Source of the DNA: Acidiflorens sp963847715 | GTDB lineage: Bacteria > Acidobacteriota > Terriglobia > Terriglobales > Acidobacteriaceae | Length of the DNA stretch: 64,000 nt | Direction: 5' to 3' | Assembly: GCA_963847715.1 (NCBI GenBank) | Contig: CAWKAZ010000012.1 | Location: 1-64,000 of the forward strand | Shown here: positions 25,113 through 33,596 of the stretch, in pieces | Layout: each line of letters opens with the position of its first letter | Position numbering within the stretch: the stretch's first letter is position 1 | Program-made: the position numbers and the translations under genes | Notes under the pieces: generated by a model | Told to the model about the DNA's origin: nothing | Seen by the model: the letters and a program-made list of their open reading frames with translations, nothing else | Databases searched by the model: none

Positions 25113-25667
25113 ATGAGCATCAAGAGCGACCGCTGGATCCGGCGCATGGCGCAGGAGCACGACATGATTAATCCGTACTCGGAGAAGCAGGTGAGCGCGG
25201 GAGTAATTTCCTACGGAGTTTCAAGCTACGGATATGACTTGCGCGTGGCTGACGAGTTCAAGATTTTTACCAACGTCAACAGCACCATCGTTGACCCGAA
25301 ACATTTCGACGAACGGTCGTTTGTGACCGTGAACGCGGATGTGGCCATCGTGCCTCCGAATTCGTTTGCGCTGGCGCGGTCGGTGGAGTACTTCAAGATT
25401 CCGCGGGATGTGCTGACGATCTGCGTGGGCAAGTCGACATATGCACGGTGCGGCATCATCGTGAACGTCACGCCGTTCGAGCCGGAGTGGGAAGGCTTTG
25501 TCACTTTGGAGATTTCGAACACCACGCCGTTGCCGGCGAAGATTTACGCCAATGAAGGGCTGTGCCAGATTCTCTTCTTCCAGTCGGATGAGGTTTGCGA
25601 GACCAGCTACAAGGATCGTAAGGGGAAGTACCAGGCGCAGAAGGGGATTGTGCTGCCGAAGCTGTAG
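25113..25667 (+). CDS. dcd: dCTP deaminase
   Basis: 184 residues, family length. Motifs SYGVSSYGYDLRV near the start, GKSTYARCGIIVNVTPFEPEWEGFVTLEISN (with the catalytic Glu) in the middle, and GLCQILFFQSD. It converts dCTP to dUTP for dTMP synthesis; whether it also hydrolyses to dUMP cannot be read here. Its TAG stop is the first triplet of the palindromic array at 25665. Confidence 0.96.
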   Translation: MSIKSDRWIRRMAQEHDMINPYSEKQVSAGVISYGVSSYGYDLRVADEFKIFTNVNSTIVDPKHFDERSFVTVNADVAIVPPNSFALARSVEYFKIPRDVLTICVGKSTYARCGIIVNVTPFEPEWEGFVTLEISNTTPLPAKIYANEGLCQILFFQSDEVCETSYKDRKGKYQAQKGIVLPKL

Positions 25668-25804
25668 CCGTCAGCCGTCAGCTATCAGCCGTCAGTTAGA
25701 ACCCTGTTTGTGCAGGCTTTGAATAGAGAGTATCAAGCCGAGAATTGTGAAAGTTAGACGCGAAAGGTTTTAACTGAGAGCTGATGGCTGAAAGCTGACG
25801 GCTA
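25665..25804. repeat. Stop-to-stop palindrome of 7-nt units
   Basis: Left arm 25665-25698 and right arm 25771-25804 are inverted copies (28 or so of 34 positions) made of AGCCGTC/AGCTATC heptamers. The first TAG is the dcd stop and the last CTA is the stop of the convergent hfq-like gene, so the array spans exactly the gap. Confidence 0.85.
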
Positions 25805-26215
25805 TTTCCGCCCGTTCTCGCCTTCCTTGAACATGTACTTGATGGCGGGCTTGTAGATCATCAGGTTGGCGGCGCCGGCGCGGTTCAGCTTGATGCAGTG
25901 CTTGTCATACCACTCGATATAGCCGTGGACTTCTTCGCCGTCGCGCAATACGACGACCATCGGCGTCTTTGACTGCATCTGCTTCTGATAATAAAAATTC
26001 TCTGCGTTCGTCTGCTCGGTGGGCGGCGTTTTTTTGGCAGGCGCGGCGGAGCGATCGCGGTCTCTATCCCTGTCTCTGTCTCTGCGCTCGGACGGTGCGT
26101 GGTTGGGCGCGTGATTGTGCGCATGATTATTGTGTCCGTCGTTGCGGCTGAGGGACGGCCGGATCAGCTTGCGATTGGCAAAGCTTTCCTGTTCCGTGGT
26201 TGGTTCGGCTGGCAT
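25802..26215 (-). CDS. hfq: Hfq-like Sm-domain RNA chaperone with low-complexity N-terminal extension
   Basis: 137 residues from ATG 26215 (26275 is possible). The C-terminal 65 residues form an Sm fold: ENFYYQKQMQSKTPMVVVLRDG (helix and Sm1), GYIEWYDKHCIKLNR, and the Sm2-like IYKPAIKYMF in place of the usual YKHA. The N-terminal 70 residues are disordered: a His/Asn-rich block of NHAP type and five RD dipeptides. Usual Hfq proteins have short N-termini and variable C-termini, so this is the reverse arrangement. It would bind small RNAs and mRNAs; that is inferred from the fold. Confidence 0.78.
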   Translation of the reverse strand: MPAEPTTEQESFANRKLIRPSLSRNDGHNNHAHNHAPNHAPSERRDRDRDRDRDRSAAPAKKTPPTEQTNAENFYYQKQMQSKTPMVVVLRDGEEVHGYIEWYDKHCIKLNRAGAANLMIYKPAIKYMFKEGENGRK

Positions 26216-26369
26216 AGAGTCGAGGGCATCTTTCAAGTTGCACCACCTGCGCGCTGGGCGGGCAGAATATGCCACAACACTCGAGCTAGAGATTGTGGGT
26301 CCAGAGGTAAAAACTGACGCTTACGGTATCACAGCGGATGGACGATGACAATGATTTGTGGGGGTGTCT

Positions 26370-27757
26370 GTAGATGCTCCAAGATAATGTCACCCCATAA
26401 CTGCAACGAGACTTTGTCACCCTCTAAGGATGGTGACGATGAGTCAGAAAGAGTTCCAGCGGGTGAAAGTGATCGAGAATGCAGCGGGCGGGAGGCTGAG
26501 CGTACGCGAAGCCTCCCGCCTGCTGCAACTGAGTGAGCGCCAGGTGCAGCGCCTCAAGCGCCGCTATCGGCCCGATTCCCTCGGCTGGGTTCAGCACGGA
26601 AATCGCGGACGCTCCATGCCTTGGGCGGTTTCGCTTCCCCAGCAGCAGTTGATCTTGAAGCTGGCCCGCGGCAAGTACCAAGGCTTCAACGATTCTCATC
26701 TGACGGAAAAACTTCGCGCCGAAGAGAATCTCGCCGTTAGCCGCGAGACCGTGCGCCGCATCTTACGCGCCGCCAAACTAGCGTCTCCGCAGAAACGCCG
26801 GCCCCGCAAGTATCGTTCCCGCCGGCCTCCCCGACCGCGTTTCGGCATGATGGCGCTCACCGATGCCAGCCGTCACGACTGGCTCCAAGGCCGCGGTCCC
26901 GAGCTCACTCTCATCGGCTTCCAGGACGATGCCACCAGCCAGATTCTGGCCGCTCACTTCCAACTCGAAGCCGAAAATACCCTCGGCTATCTCCGCGCTC
27001 TGCATGCCATGATCATCACCCACGGCGTTCCGCTCAGCCTCTACCGCGACCGCCACTCCATCTTCCAGCGCAACGATGCGTACTGGACGCTGGCCGAGCA
27101 ACTCGCCGGAAAACAATCGCCCACCCAACTCGGACGCGCTCTCGAACAACTCGGCATCGAACAGATCCCGGCTTACTCTCCCCAAGCCAAGGGTCGTATC
27201 GAACGTGCCTGGCGCACTTGCCAGGATCGTCTGGTCAGCGAACTTCGCCTCGCCCGCGCCACCACTTTGCCCCAGGCCAACACGGTGCTCGCCGGTTTCT
27301 GCGCCGATTACAACCAACGCTTCGCCCGCCCCGCCTCCGACACCGCTTCGGACTTTCGCCGCTTGCCGCGCCGCTTCGATCTGGCCCGCTGCCTCAGCTT
27401 GCACTATCAGCGCGTCGTCGCTGCCGATCACACCGTCACCTTAGGCGCGCAGTCCATCGCGCTGCCACCCTTGCCGGGCGCTCGCGGCTATGCTGGTGAA
27501 ACCGTCGAACTCTCGCATCAACTCGACGGCACGTTGTCTGTCTTTCGGGGTGATGCTCTATTGCTTGCGTTGCCTTTGCCGCTCGAAGAACATGCCGAGC
27601 GTCGCCCCAAGTTCCTCACCTCGGCCCAGAAAAGAAAAACAGTCCTGCCCCGCATCTACAACCTATCCGGCCGCCCCGCTTTAGCGGCCGTTACTTAATC
27701 GATAAGGGGTGACAGAGTCTCGTTGCAGTTAATACGACATTTTCTCGTTGCAACAAC
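26370..27757 (+). mobile_element. IS1202-like insertion sequence with 19-bp target duplication
   Basis: Imperfect terminal inverted repeats: left from 26370 (GTAGATGC...), right ending 27757, with a nearly perfect inner block TAACTGCAACGAGACT (26398 onward; inverse ending 27731). ATGATTTGTGGGGGTGTCT occurs immediately outside both ends (26351-26369 and 27758-27776). Long target duplications are a mark of the IS1202 group. The element sits between hfq and holB and appears intact. Confidence 0.85.
26430..27698 (+). CDS. IS1202/ISNCY-type DDE transposase
   Basis: 422 residues, intact. An N-terminal helix-turn-helix (SVREASRLLQLSERQVQRLKRRY, 24-46) is followed by a second one (SRETVRRILRAA) and an integrase-type catalytic core: Asp in MALTDASRHDW, Asp in SLYRDRHSIF and Glu in KGRIERAWRT. 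The C-terminus carries a beta-rich domain with LGAQSIALPPLPG. The start could also be the ATG at 26439. Confidence 0.9.
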   Translation: MVTMSQKEFQRVKVIENAAGGRLSVREASRLLQLSERQVQRLKRRYRPDSLGWVQHGNRGRSMPWAVSLPQQQLILKLARGKYQGFNDSHLTEKLRAEENLAVSRETVRRILRAAKLASPQKRRPRKYRSRRPPRPRFGMMALTDASRHDWLQGRGPELTLIGFQDDATSQILAAHFQLEAENTLGYLRALHAMIITHGVPLSLYRDRHSIFQRNDAYWTLAEQLAGKQSPTQLGRALEQLGIEQIPAYSPQAKGRIERAWRTCQDRLVSELRLARATTLPQANTVLAGFCADYNQRFARPASDTASDFRRLPRRFDLARCLSLHYQRVVAADHTVTLGAQSIALPPLPGARGYAGETVELSHQLDGTLSVFRGDALLLALPLPLEEHAERRPKFLTSAQKRKTVLPRIYNLSGRPALAAVT

Positions 27758-27815
27758 ATGATTTGTGGGGGTGTCTTTCGTGCATCCCCAATCGTATGTG
27801 CGGCGTCGATCCTAA

Positions 27816-28922
27816 TCAGGAAGCGCGTTCGAGCGCCGTGGCGAACGCGTCGAGCGAGAGGGAGCGCAGCAGGTTGCGGCGCAGGCCGCGCTCGACTTCT
27901 CCGAGACCTTCGGAGGCGCGCTGAAGCCAGGTGAAGTCCACGGCCGCGGACATTTTCTTCAGTTCGCCGAGTATGTCGGTGTTGCGGACCAGTTGCGGTG
28001 TGCCCGACTGCAGGAACATCAGATCTTCGAGCAGCGAGTAAAAGGTGCGAAGAAGATTGTCGATTTTTTCGCGGCCTTCGGCTCCGGCGCGGTAGGTTTC
28101 GGTGGTCTTGAACAATTCGCTGTGGTCGGCATCTTTGCCGCCGAGAGCGGATTTCAGCAGGATGATAGCGTGACTGCGGGCGGCGATGTAGCCTTCAATA
28201 TCGAAGGATAAAGCCCGTCCGATTGCGCCTTCGCTGAGGCGGGCCACGAGTGCGGCTTGGCGGGCGTTCCAATCGGGACGAAGCTTGGCGAGCCGGGTTT
28301 CGATTTCCGCCGTCGGCAGAGCGCCGAGGTTGAAGATCATTGAGCGGGAGCGGATGGTCGGCAGAAATTCTCCGGCATTTTCGGTGAGCAAGAAAATCGT
28401 GGCGAATTCGGGTGGTTCTTCGAGAACCTTCAGCAGAGAATTCGCAGCTTCTTTCATGAAAGACGACGCAGTGAAGATGTAAACGCGCTCACGGGCCTCG
28501 CCGGGACGGTAATAGATCGTCTCAATGACGTGGCGAACCTGGTCGACCTTGATCATCAGCTGCGGTGGATCGGGCGGGATGATGAGTACGTCGGGATGAG
28601 TCTGAACGAACAGGCGCGTCTCTTTCTTGTCGGCGTCGCGCAGATTCTCGCGGGCTTCGACGGCTTCGGCAAAGCGGGCATCGAGGTCGGCCGACTGCGC
28701 GATGCGGATGCAGTTGGAGCAATGTCCGCAGAAATCCGGCAAGCCGTCGGTGACGGGCCGTTCGAGACAATTCATTGCCCGGGCCAGCATCAGCGCCAGT
28801 GTGTATTTACCGGAACCTTGCGCACCGGAGAGAATGACGGCATGCGGAAAGCGGTTGCGCGCGAGCATCTCGCGCATGCGCTGGATGGTTTCCGGGTTGC
28901 CGACGAAATCGGAGAAGGGCAT
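27816..28922 (-). CDS. holB: DNA polymerase III delta' subunit
   Basis: 368 residues, a clamp-loader AAA+ protein. P-loop-like GAQGSGKYT at 33-41, zinc cysteines at NCL and CGHCSNC, and the sensor region FTASSFMKEAANSLLKVLEEPP. Part of the clamp loader with DnaX and HolA. Last gene of the - strand cluster after tmk. Confidence 0.92.
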   Translation of the reverse strand: MPFSDFVGNPETIQRMREMLARNRFPHAVILSGAQGSGKYTLALMLARAMNCLERPVTDGLPDFCGHCSNCIRIAQSADLDARFAEAVEARENLRDADKKETRLFVQTHPDVLIIPPDPPQLMIKVDQVRHVIETIYYRPGEARERVYIFTASSFMKEAANSLLKVLEEPPEFATIFLLTENAGEFLPTIRSRSMIFNLGALPTAEIETRLAKLRPDWNARQAALVARLSEGAIGRALSFDIEGYIAARSHAIILLKSALGGKDADHSELFKTTETYRAGAEGREKIDNLLRTFYSLLEDLMFLQSGTPQLVRNTDILGELKKMSAAVDFTWLQRASEGLGEVERGLRRNLLRSLSLDAFATALERAS

Positions 28923-28935
28923 AGAGGCGCTTTTG

Positions 28936-28985
28936 GCTGTTCGCTATTCGCTGTTCGCCCTTAGTCCTGCCGCGACGGCGAACAG
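28936..28985. repeat. Heptamer array between tmk and holB
   Basis: GCTGTTC, GCTATTC, GCTGTTC and GCCCTTA in series (28936-28963), then a short inverse GGCGAACAGC near 28977-28986. Same unit family as the array at 19311. Confidence 0.7.
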
Positions 28986-28993
28986 CGGTTTTA

Positions 28994-29653
28994 CTAAATC
29001 TTCAGCTTCTTTCTCATCAGCTCCATGATAATCGCATGCGTTTCGGCGGGCGTCCCGCGCGCGTTGATCACGTGCACGCGGTGCGGTTCCCGCTCCGCTA
29101 TCGCGAGATACGAGTGGCGTACGCGACCGAAGAATGCGCGGTTTTCCTGCTCAAAGCGGTTTTCGTCTTTTGATGAGTGAGAGTTCTTTCGTCCGCGATT
29201 GCGGCGGCGCGCGCGCTCAACGCTAAATGCGACCTCGTTGTCGAGCAGAATGGTCAGATCAGGTTGCAGGTTGCCGCAGAGAATTTCATGCAAGTGCAGA
29301 ACAGGTTTTATGCCCAGCTTGCGGCCTCCGCCTTGATAGGCCTCGGTCGAGTCGGTGAAGCGGTCGCAAAGCACAATGCGTCCTTCGGCAAGCGCGGGCA
29401 GAATGACTTCGTGGATGTGCTGGGCGCGGGAAGCGAACATAAGCGCCATTTCGGTGAGTGGAGAAAGTCCCGCCGTGGCCGAGTGCAGCAGCACTTCGCG
29501 TATCTTTTCGCCGGTCGCGGTTCCCCCCGGTTCGCGGGTCACGCTCACCGGGAGGCCGTGGGCACGCAGTGATCGCGCAAGTTTTTCCATTTGCGTGCTC
29601 TTGCCGCTGCCGTCGAGACCTTCGAAGGTGATGAATTTTCCGCGCGCAGGCAC
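28994..29653 (-). CDS. tmk: Thymidylate kinase
   Basis: 219 residues. P-loop EGLDGSGKSTQ (10-20), TREPGGT, DRFTDSTEAYQGGGR and the lid Arg-rich RARRRNRGRKN, which is about ten residues longer than usual. Makes dTDP from dTMP. Lies between rnhB and holB, the common tmk-holB pairing. Confidence 0.95.
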   Translation of the reverse strand: MPARGKFITFEGLDGSGKSTQMEKLARSLRAHGLPVSVTREPGGTATGEKIREVLLHSATAGLSPLTEMALMFASRAQHIHEVILPALAEGRIVLCDRFTDSTEAYQGGGRKLGIKPVLHLHEILCGNLQPDLTILLDNEVAFSVERARRRNRGRKNSHSSKDENRFEQENRAFFGRVRHSYLAIAEREPHRVHVINARGTPAETHAIIMELMRKKLKI

Positions 29654-29693
29654 GTCGGAAATGATAGCAGGGAGAGAGTACGATCGAGGGCGG

Positions 29694-29718
29694 GAGACGC
29701 GGCAAGCCGCGTCTCTAC
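29694..29718. repeat. GAGACG-type palindrome (REP family A)
   Basis: GAGACGCGGCAAGCCGCGTC plus TCTAC. Lies 12 bases behind the rnhB stop. Same family as copies at 20758, 37912, 45257 and 45314. Confidence 0.75.
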
Positions 29719-29729
29719 GAGAAGTTTGT

Positions 29730-30509
29730 TTAGCCTTCCAAGACCGCTTCTACCGGTTCCTCGTCAATCGAAACGACCTCGGCAGCCGATTCATTCACCA
29801 TGAATCCCAAGACTTCCTGGGGAACGGGCGCGCTCCACACCGGTGCGAACGATTGCCGGTGCAGCGGCGACGGGCCGTGCTCGCGCAGGGCGGCGAGGTG
29901 GCGGGGCGTGCAATATCCCTTGTTCGAAGCGAGGCCATAGACAGGAAAGACAGGGTCCCAGGCTGAGATCATGCGATCGCGCTCTACCTTGGCAATGATT
30001 GACGCAGCGGCGATCGACGCGGAGAGGGCGTCTCCGTGAATGATCGGCTGCTGGGGGAGTTCGCAATCGAGCCGGACGGCGTCGACCAGAAGATGGCTTG
30101 CCGACGGCGACAACTGCCGAACCGCGTGAAGCATGGCGAGTCGCGAAGCCTGATAGATGTTGATCTGATCGATGCGGGCGGAATCCACGGCGGCGATCGC
30201 CCAGGCGAGACAATGTTCGCGAATTTTAAGCGCGAGCTCGTCGCGGCGCTCAGCCGGGATGAGTTTAGAATCGCGGAGGCCGCGAATCCGGTAGTTGGGG
30301 TCGAGGATCACAGCGGCGGCTACGACGGGGCCGAATAGCGATCCGCGGCCAACTTCATCGACGCCGGCAACATACTGCGCGCCAGCGGCCCAGGCTCGCT
30401 TTTCAAAATTCAGAGTGCAGCGGAGCCTTTTCAGCAGACGCAGTTTGGCGGTAGCGGCAGAGACTTTTTCTGCCTTGGAAGACTTCGAACTTCGGATGGA
30501 CTTGGACAC
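29730..30509 (-). CDS. rnhB: Ribonuclease HII
   Basis: About 259 residues from a GTG at 30509; the frame stays open to 30638, but the upstream part runs through a heptamer palindrome and is unlikely to be coding. Catalytic acids are in GVDEVGRG and the Asp of LLVDAVRLD; GDALSASIAAASIIAKVERDR is the other family hallmark. Removes ribonucleotides from DNA. Conserved position after rplS. Confidence 0.9.
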   Translation of the reverse strand: MSKSIRSSKSSKAEKVSAATAKLRLLKRLRCTLNFEKRAWAAGAQYVAGVDEVGRGSLFGPVVAAAVILDPNYRIRGLRDSKLIPAERRDELALKIREHCLAWAIAAVDSARIDQINIYQASRLAMLHAVRQLSPSASHLLVDAVRLDCELPQQPIIHGDALSASIAAASIIAKVERDRMISAWDPVFPVYGLASNKGYCTPRHLAALREHGPSPLHRQSFAPVWSAPVPQEVLGFMVNESAAEVVSIDEEPVEAVLEG

Positions 30510-30579
30510 GGATGCTGAGCAGCATCTTCGCCGAAGAAGAGACACGAAGCAAGAGCGGAAGTTCTGTGTGGAAGTATCC

Positions 30580-30632
30580 ATTACCCAGTACCCAGCATGG
30601 AAAACTGGGTACCGGGTACCGGCAACTGGGTA
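30580..30632. repeat. Heptamer palindrome between rnhB and rplS
   Basis: ATTACCC, AGTACCC on the left (30580-30593) against CTGGGTA, CCGGGTA, CCGGCAA, CTGGGTA on the right (30605-30632). The two arms are inverse. Confidence 0.75.
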
Positions 30633-30637
30633 CAGCA

Positions 30638-30988
30638 CTACTGCTGTTCGACTTCCTTCAAGCGTGCAGCCTTGCCCTTCAGTCCGCGCAGGTAGTACAG
30701 CTTCGCGCGGCGCACTTTGGCTGAGCGCACGATGTCAATCTTGTCGATGACCTTGGAATCGAGCGGGAAAATGCGCTCGACGCCCTGGCCGAAGCTGATC
30801 TTGCGGACGGTGAAGCTCGGTTGTGCGCCCCGTGAGCGCGAGATGACGACGCCCTCAAATGCCTGCAGGCGTTCTTTTTCGCCTTCGCGGATCTTGACAA
30901 GCACCTTCACGGTATCGCCGGGGGCGAACTTCGGGAGGTCGGTGCGGCGCGTCTTGGCCAGCAGTTTTTCGATGATCGCATTACGCAT
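30638..30988 (-). CDS. rplS: 50S ribosomal protein L19
   Basis: 116 residues, typical. FAPGDTVKVLVKIREGEKERLQAFEGVVI and the C-terminal KVRRAKLYYLRGLKGKAAR match L19, which sits at the subunit interface. It follows trmD in the universal rpsP-rimM-trmD-rplS order. Confidence 0.97.
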   Translation of the reverse strand: MRNAIIEKLLAKTRRTDLPKFAPGDTVKVLVKIREGEKERLQAFEGVVISRSRGAQPSFTVRKISFGQGVERIFPLDSKVIDKIDIVRSAKVRRAKLYYLRGLKGKAARLKEVEQQ

Positions 30989-31012
30989 AATGTTTCCTTC
31001 CTGATTCTCTGG

Positions 31013-31870
31013 TTAATCTTTGAAGCTAATCTTTTCGTTCGTTTCGGCCCGCTTGATCTGGGCCAGTAATTCCTGGTCTTCTTTACTCAGCGCTGCGCGT
31101 TCCAGCAAATCGGGGCGGTTGCGCAATGTTTTCGCCAGAGCCGTTTTGCGACGCCAGCTGCGAATCTGGTCGTGGTTCCCGTTCACCAGCACTTCCGGCA
31201 CTGCCATCCCGCGAAAATCTGCGGGTCGCGTGTAATGCGGATAATCGAGCAATCCGCCGGAAACGCAGGTCGAACTCGGCGAGGAGTCGACATTCACGTC
31301 TGGCGGGCAGGAATGTCTGTCCAAAACAGTCGTGAACGATTCCTGGCGGGTCGAATTCTGATTCCCAACAGCGCCCGGAATCAGCCGCGTAACCGTGTCG
31401 ATGATGACCGCCGCGCCCAGTTCGCCACCGCTCAGCACGTAGTCGCCGATCGAAACTTCGCGATCTGCGAGATGCTCGCTGATGCGTTCGTCAACACCTT
31501 CGTAGCGTCCGCAGATCAAGACAACTCGCTCAAGCGCCGAAAGTTCCGTCGCGAGCGTTTGATCGAGCGTACGTCCCTGCGCCGAAAGCAAAATTACCGA
31601 CTGCTTCGCGCCGGGTATCAACCGCACTTCTCGCGATGCCAGGTCGCCTAGCGACTCCAAACATTCAAAGATCGGTTCCGGCTTGAGGACCATGCCCTCG
31701 CCGCCGCCAAATGGGCGGTCATCCACGGTGCGGTGCTTGTCTTTCGTAAACGCCCGCAGGTCGTGAATGCTGATTTCCACCAGGCCTGTTTCCCGAGCCC
31801 GGCGAACAATTCCGTAATCCAAAGGTCCGCGAAAGAAGTCGGGAAAGATCGTTAAGATGTCGATCTTCAT
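31013..31870 (-). CDS. trmD: tRNA (guanine37-N1)-methyltransferase TrmD with a linker insert
   Basis: 285 residues, about 25-30 longer than usual. The SPOUT-fold SAM pocket is in LICGRYEGVDERI and SIGDYVLSGGE; the tRNA-binding LLDYPHYTRP follows. Residues about 180-204, in the linker just before that motif, are an extra Ser/Pro/Cys-rich segment encoded by a palindrome-containing stretch (31259-31333). The enzyme makes m1G37 and is essential, so the insert must be tolerated. Confidence 0.95.
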   Translation of the reverse strand: MKIDILTIFPDFFRGPLDYGIVRRARETGLVEISIHDLRAFTKDKHRTVDDRPFGGGEGMVLKPEPIFECLESLGDLASREVRLIPGAKQSVILLSAQGRTLDQTLATELSALERVVLICGRYEGVDERISEHLADREVSIGDYVLSGGELGAAVIIDTVTRLIPGAVGNQNSTRQESFTTVLDRHSCPPDVNVDSSPSSTCVSGGLLDYPHYTRPADFRGMAVPEVLVNGNHDQIRSWRRKTALAKTLRNRPDLLERAALSKEDQELLAQIKRAETNEKISFKD

Positions 31871-31943
31871 TTGCGGACCAAAACCTTAACCGCCGAGACG
31901 CAGAGTTCGCCGAGAAAAGCTGTCAAATCAATTACCCAAGCCT

Positions 31944-31981
31944 GGCGAACGACGAACAGCGAACGACTAACGACTAACGAC
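31944..31981. repeat. Heptamer array between trmD and rimM
   Basis: GGCGAAC, GACGAAC, AGCGAAC, GACTAAC, GACTAAC in direct series. The rimM stop codon lies within it. Confidence 0.75.
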
Positions 31982-32546
31982 CTTTCTCTTTCTCGTTCTT
32001 TGCCAGCGGCGCATTTACTTCCAGCAAGCCTTCCGGCAACTTCATGCGGACTTGCTTCTGCTGCAAGTCCAACTTCTCTAGAAACGCCTCGGCGAACGGG
32101 ATCTCGTACGGCAGCTTCTTTCCGCTCTTCACTACGAGCAGCGGTGCTTCTCCTGCTCCAAACTGCACGTCTTCAATCTGGCCGATTTCGCGGTTGCCGT
32201 CGAACACTGTGCAACCGATCAGGTCGCTCAGGTATGTCCAGCCCGGGTCTAACTCGGCCCGTTCGGCGATCGGAAGCTGCAACTCGGCTCCGATCAGCGA
32301 CTCGGCATCGTTCATCGTCTCGATGCCTTGAAACTTCAGAATCAGAAAGCTCTTATGCGGCCACAAATCTTCGACCGTCACTTCGCGGCGCTGCCCATCT
32401 TTCGTTAGCGCCCACAACTTCATCTCCGGTCGAAAACGGTCCGGGATATCGGTGTGCAGTTCAGCCGCTACTTCTCCGCGGCGTCCCTGGGTCTTGATGA
32501 CCACTGCCAGGGTAATCCACTCGCCGCTTGTGCCCGGTGCCGCCAT
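31974..32546 (-). CDS. rimM: Ribosome maturation factor RimM
   Basis: 190 residues. The N-terminal barrel has LAVVIKTQGRRGEVAAELHTD and the C-terminal PRC-barrel has LIGCTVFDGNREIGQIEDVQ with LPYEIPFAEAFLE. It helps mature the 30S head. The last residues are read from the heptamer array, so the C-terminal tail is probably species-specific. Confidence 0.92.
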   Translation of the reverse strand: MAAPGTSGEWITLAVVIKTQGRRGEVAAELHTDIPDRFRPEMKLWALTKDGQRREVTVEDLWPHKSFLILKFQGIETMNDAESLIGAELQLPIAERAELDPGWTYLSDLIGCTVFDGNREIGQIEDVQFGAGEAPLLVVKSGKKLPYEIPFAEAFLEKLDLQQKQVRMKLPEGLLEVNAPLAKNEKEKGR

Positions 32547-32557
32547 GCGACGCCTGC

Positions 32558-32809
32558 TTACTCAATGATCTCGAGCGCGTAGCGTTTGTCGAGCTTCGAC
32601 CCTGCCGCGCTCAATATGTTGCGCAGAGCGCGGGCCACGCGACCGGAGCGTCCGATAATCTTGCCGAGATCGGCTTCGGCCACTTCGAGTTCGACGACGG
32701 TTTCATCGCCGTCTTCATACTCGTCAATAAAGACATCGGCCTTGGCCTCGACGATGGCCTTGGCGATGTATTCAATCATGGCGCGCGGACTGGCGCTCGG
32801 CTCAATCAT
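32558..32809 (-). CDS. khpA: KH-domain RNA-binding protein KhpA
   Basis: 83 residues with a single KH domain: EADLGKIIGRSGRVARALRNIL holds the GxxG loop. KhpA-type proteins bind RNA and lie between rpsP and rimM in many phyla, as here. Confidence 0.92.
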   Translation of the reverse strand: MIEPSASPRAMIEYIAKAIVEAKADVFIDEYEDGDETVVELEVAEADLGKIIGRSGRVARALRNILSAAGSKLDKRYALEIIE

Positions 32810-32842
32810 GCACAGCTCCTGAGTTGGCGTGTTGAAGGAAAG

Positions 32843-33094
32843 CTAGGCGACCGACGCGGCCGCAGCCGGCGCGGGGGAAGCGAGCAATTTCTTGACGCGA
32901 TCCGAACATTGGGCGCCTTTCGAAACCCAGTGCTCAATGCGATCGCGTTTCAGGTCGTGGGTGGCCGGATTGGTGCGCGGATTGTACGTGCCCACGACTT
33001 CCACCGGACGGCCATTGCGGGCCCGTTCCTTCTCAATCACTACCACTCGGTAATACGGTTGTTTGCGCGCACCAAAGCGCGCCAGTCGGATCAT
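32843..33094 (-). CDS. rpsP: 30S ribosomal protein S16
   Basis: 83 residues from ATG 33094. MIRLARFGARKQPYYRVVV and VVGTYNPRTNP are diagnostic. An Ala/Pro tail of about 12 residues ends the protein. First gene of the - strand ribosome-assembly cluster; ffh, often its neighbour, is not adjacent. Confidence 0.97.
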   Translation of the reverse strand: MIRLARFGARKQPYYRVVVIEKERARNGRPVEVVGTYNPRTNPATHDLKRDRIEHWVSKGAQCSDRVKKLLASPAPAAAASVA

Positions 33095-33311
33095 TAACAC
33101 AGACTTCGGTATCCTTTTTCCGGAATAGTCCGGTGGGTAAGTTCAACGACGTACAGACAAACCATTATTATGCCGGAGCTTAGGGCTTTGCGCAATGGGC
33201 CTTGGCTGAGCGGAATGGCTTCGTTCAGCACTTCCACCACGGAGACACGGAGGCACCGAGAAAACCAAATGCTTGGCAAAACCCCGCCGTGACGCGGTGG
33301 AATATTGAAGC

Positions 33312-33524
33312 CTACTTGCCGCTCACGGACTGCAGGCAGCGGCTATACAGCTCGAGCAGATGTGCGGCGTAGTCCTCGGGCTTGGCGGCTGCTCCGGTGC
33401 CCTGGAAGCCGACGCCGGCGCCGGTGGTTTTGCCGTAGCCGGTGGTCATGGCGACGAATTTCATGAGATCGAGCGCGATGTCTTCGTTGCGGCGGGAGCC
33501 CATGGGAAGAGCGGGCATTTCCAT
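33312..33524 (-). CDS. Small conserved hypothetical protein, 70 residues
   Basis: Good ribosome-binding site (AGGAG) before ATG 33524. The sequence has a Met-rich start, a Gly-rich middle (TTGYGKTTGAGVGFQGTG) and a C-terminal helix HLLELYSRCLQSV. I do not recognise a family; similar short proteins occur in Acidobacteria as far as I recall. No membrane span. Confidence 0.6.
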   Translation of the reverse strand: MEMPALPMGSRRNEDIALDLMKFVAMTTGYGKTTGAGVGFQGTGAAAKPEDYAAHLLELYSRCLQSVSGK

Positions 33525-33596
33525 GATGAAAACTCCTGATCAATGAGGTAGTTTGCCGGTTTTTCCGGCTCTGGGGCGATGATAGCAGAAGGGTGG

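Noticed and set aside
26778..27431. 217-residue - strand frame inside the IS
   Set aside because: Shadow of the transposase; no motif.
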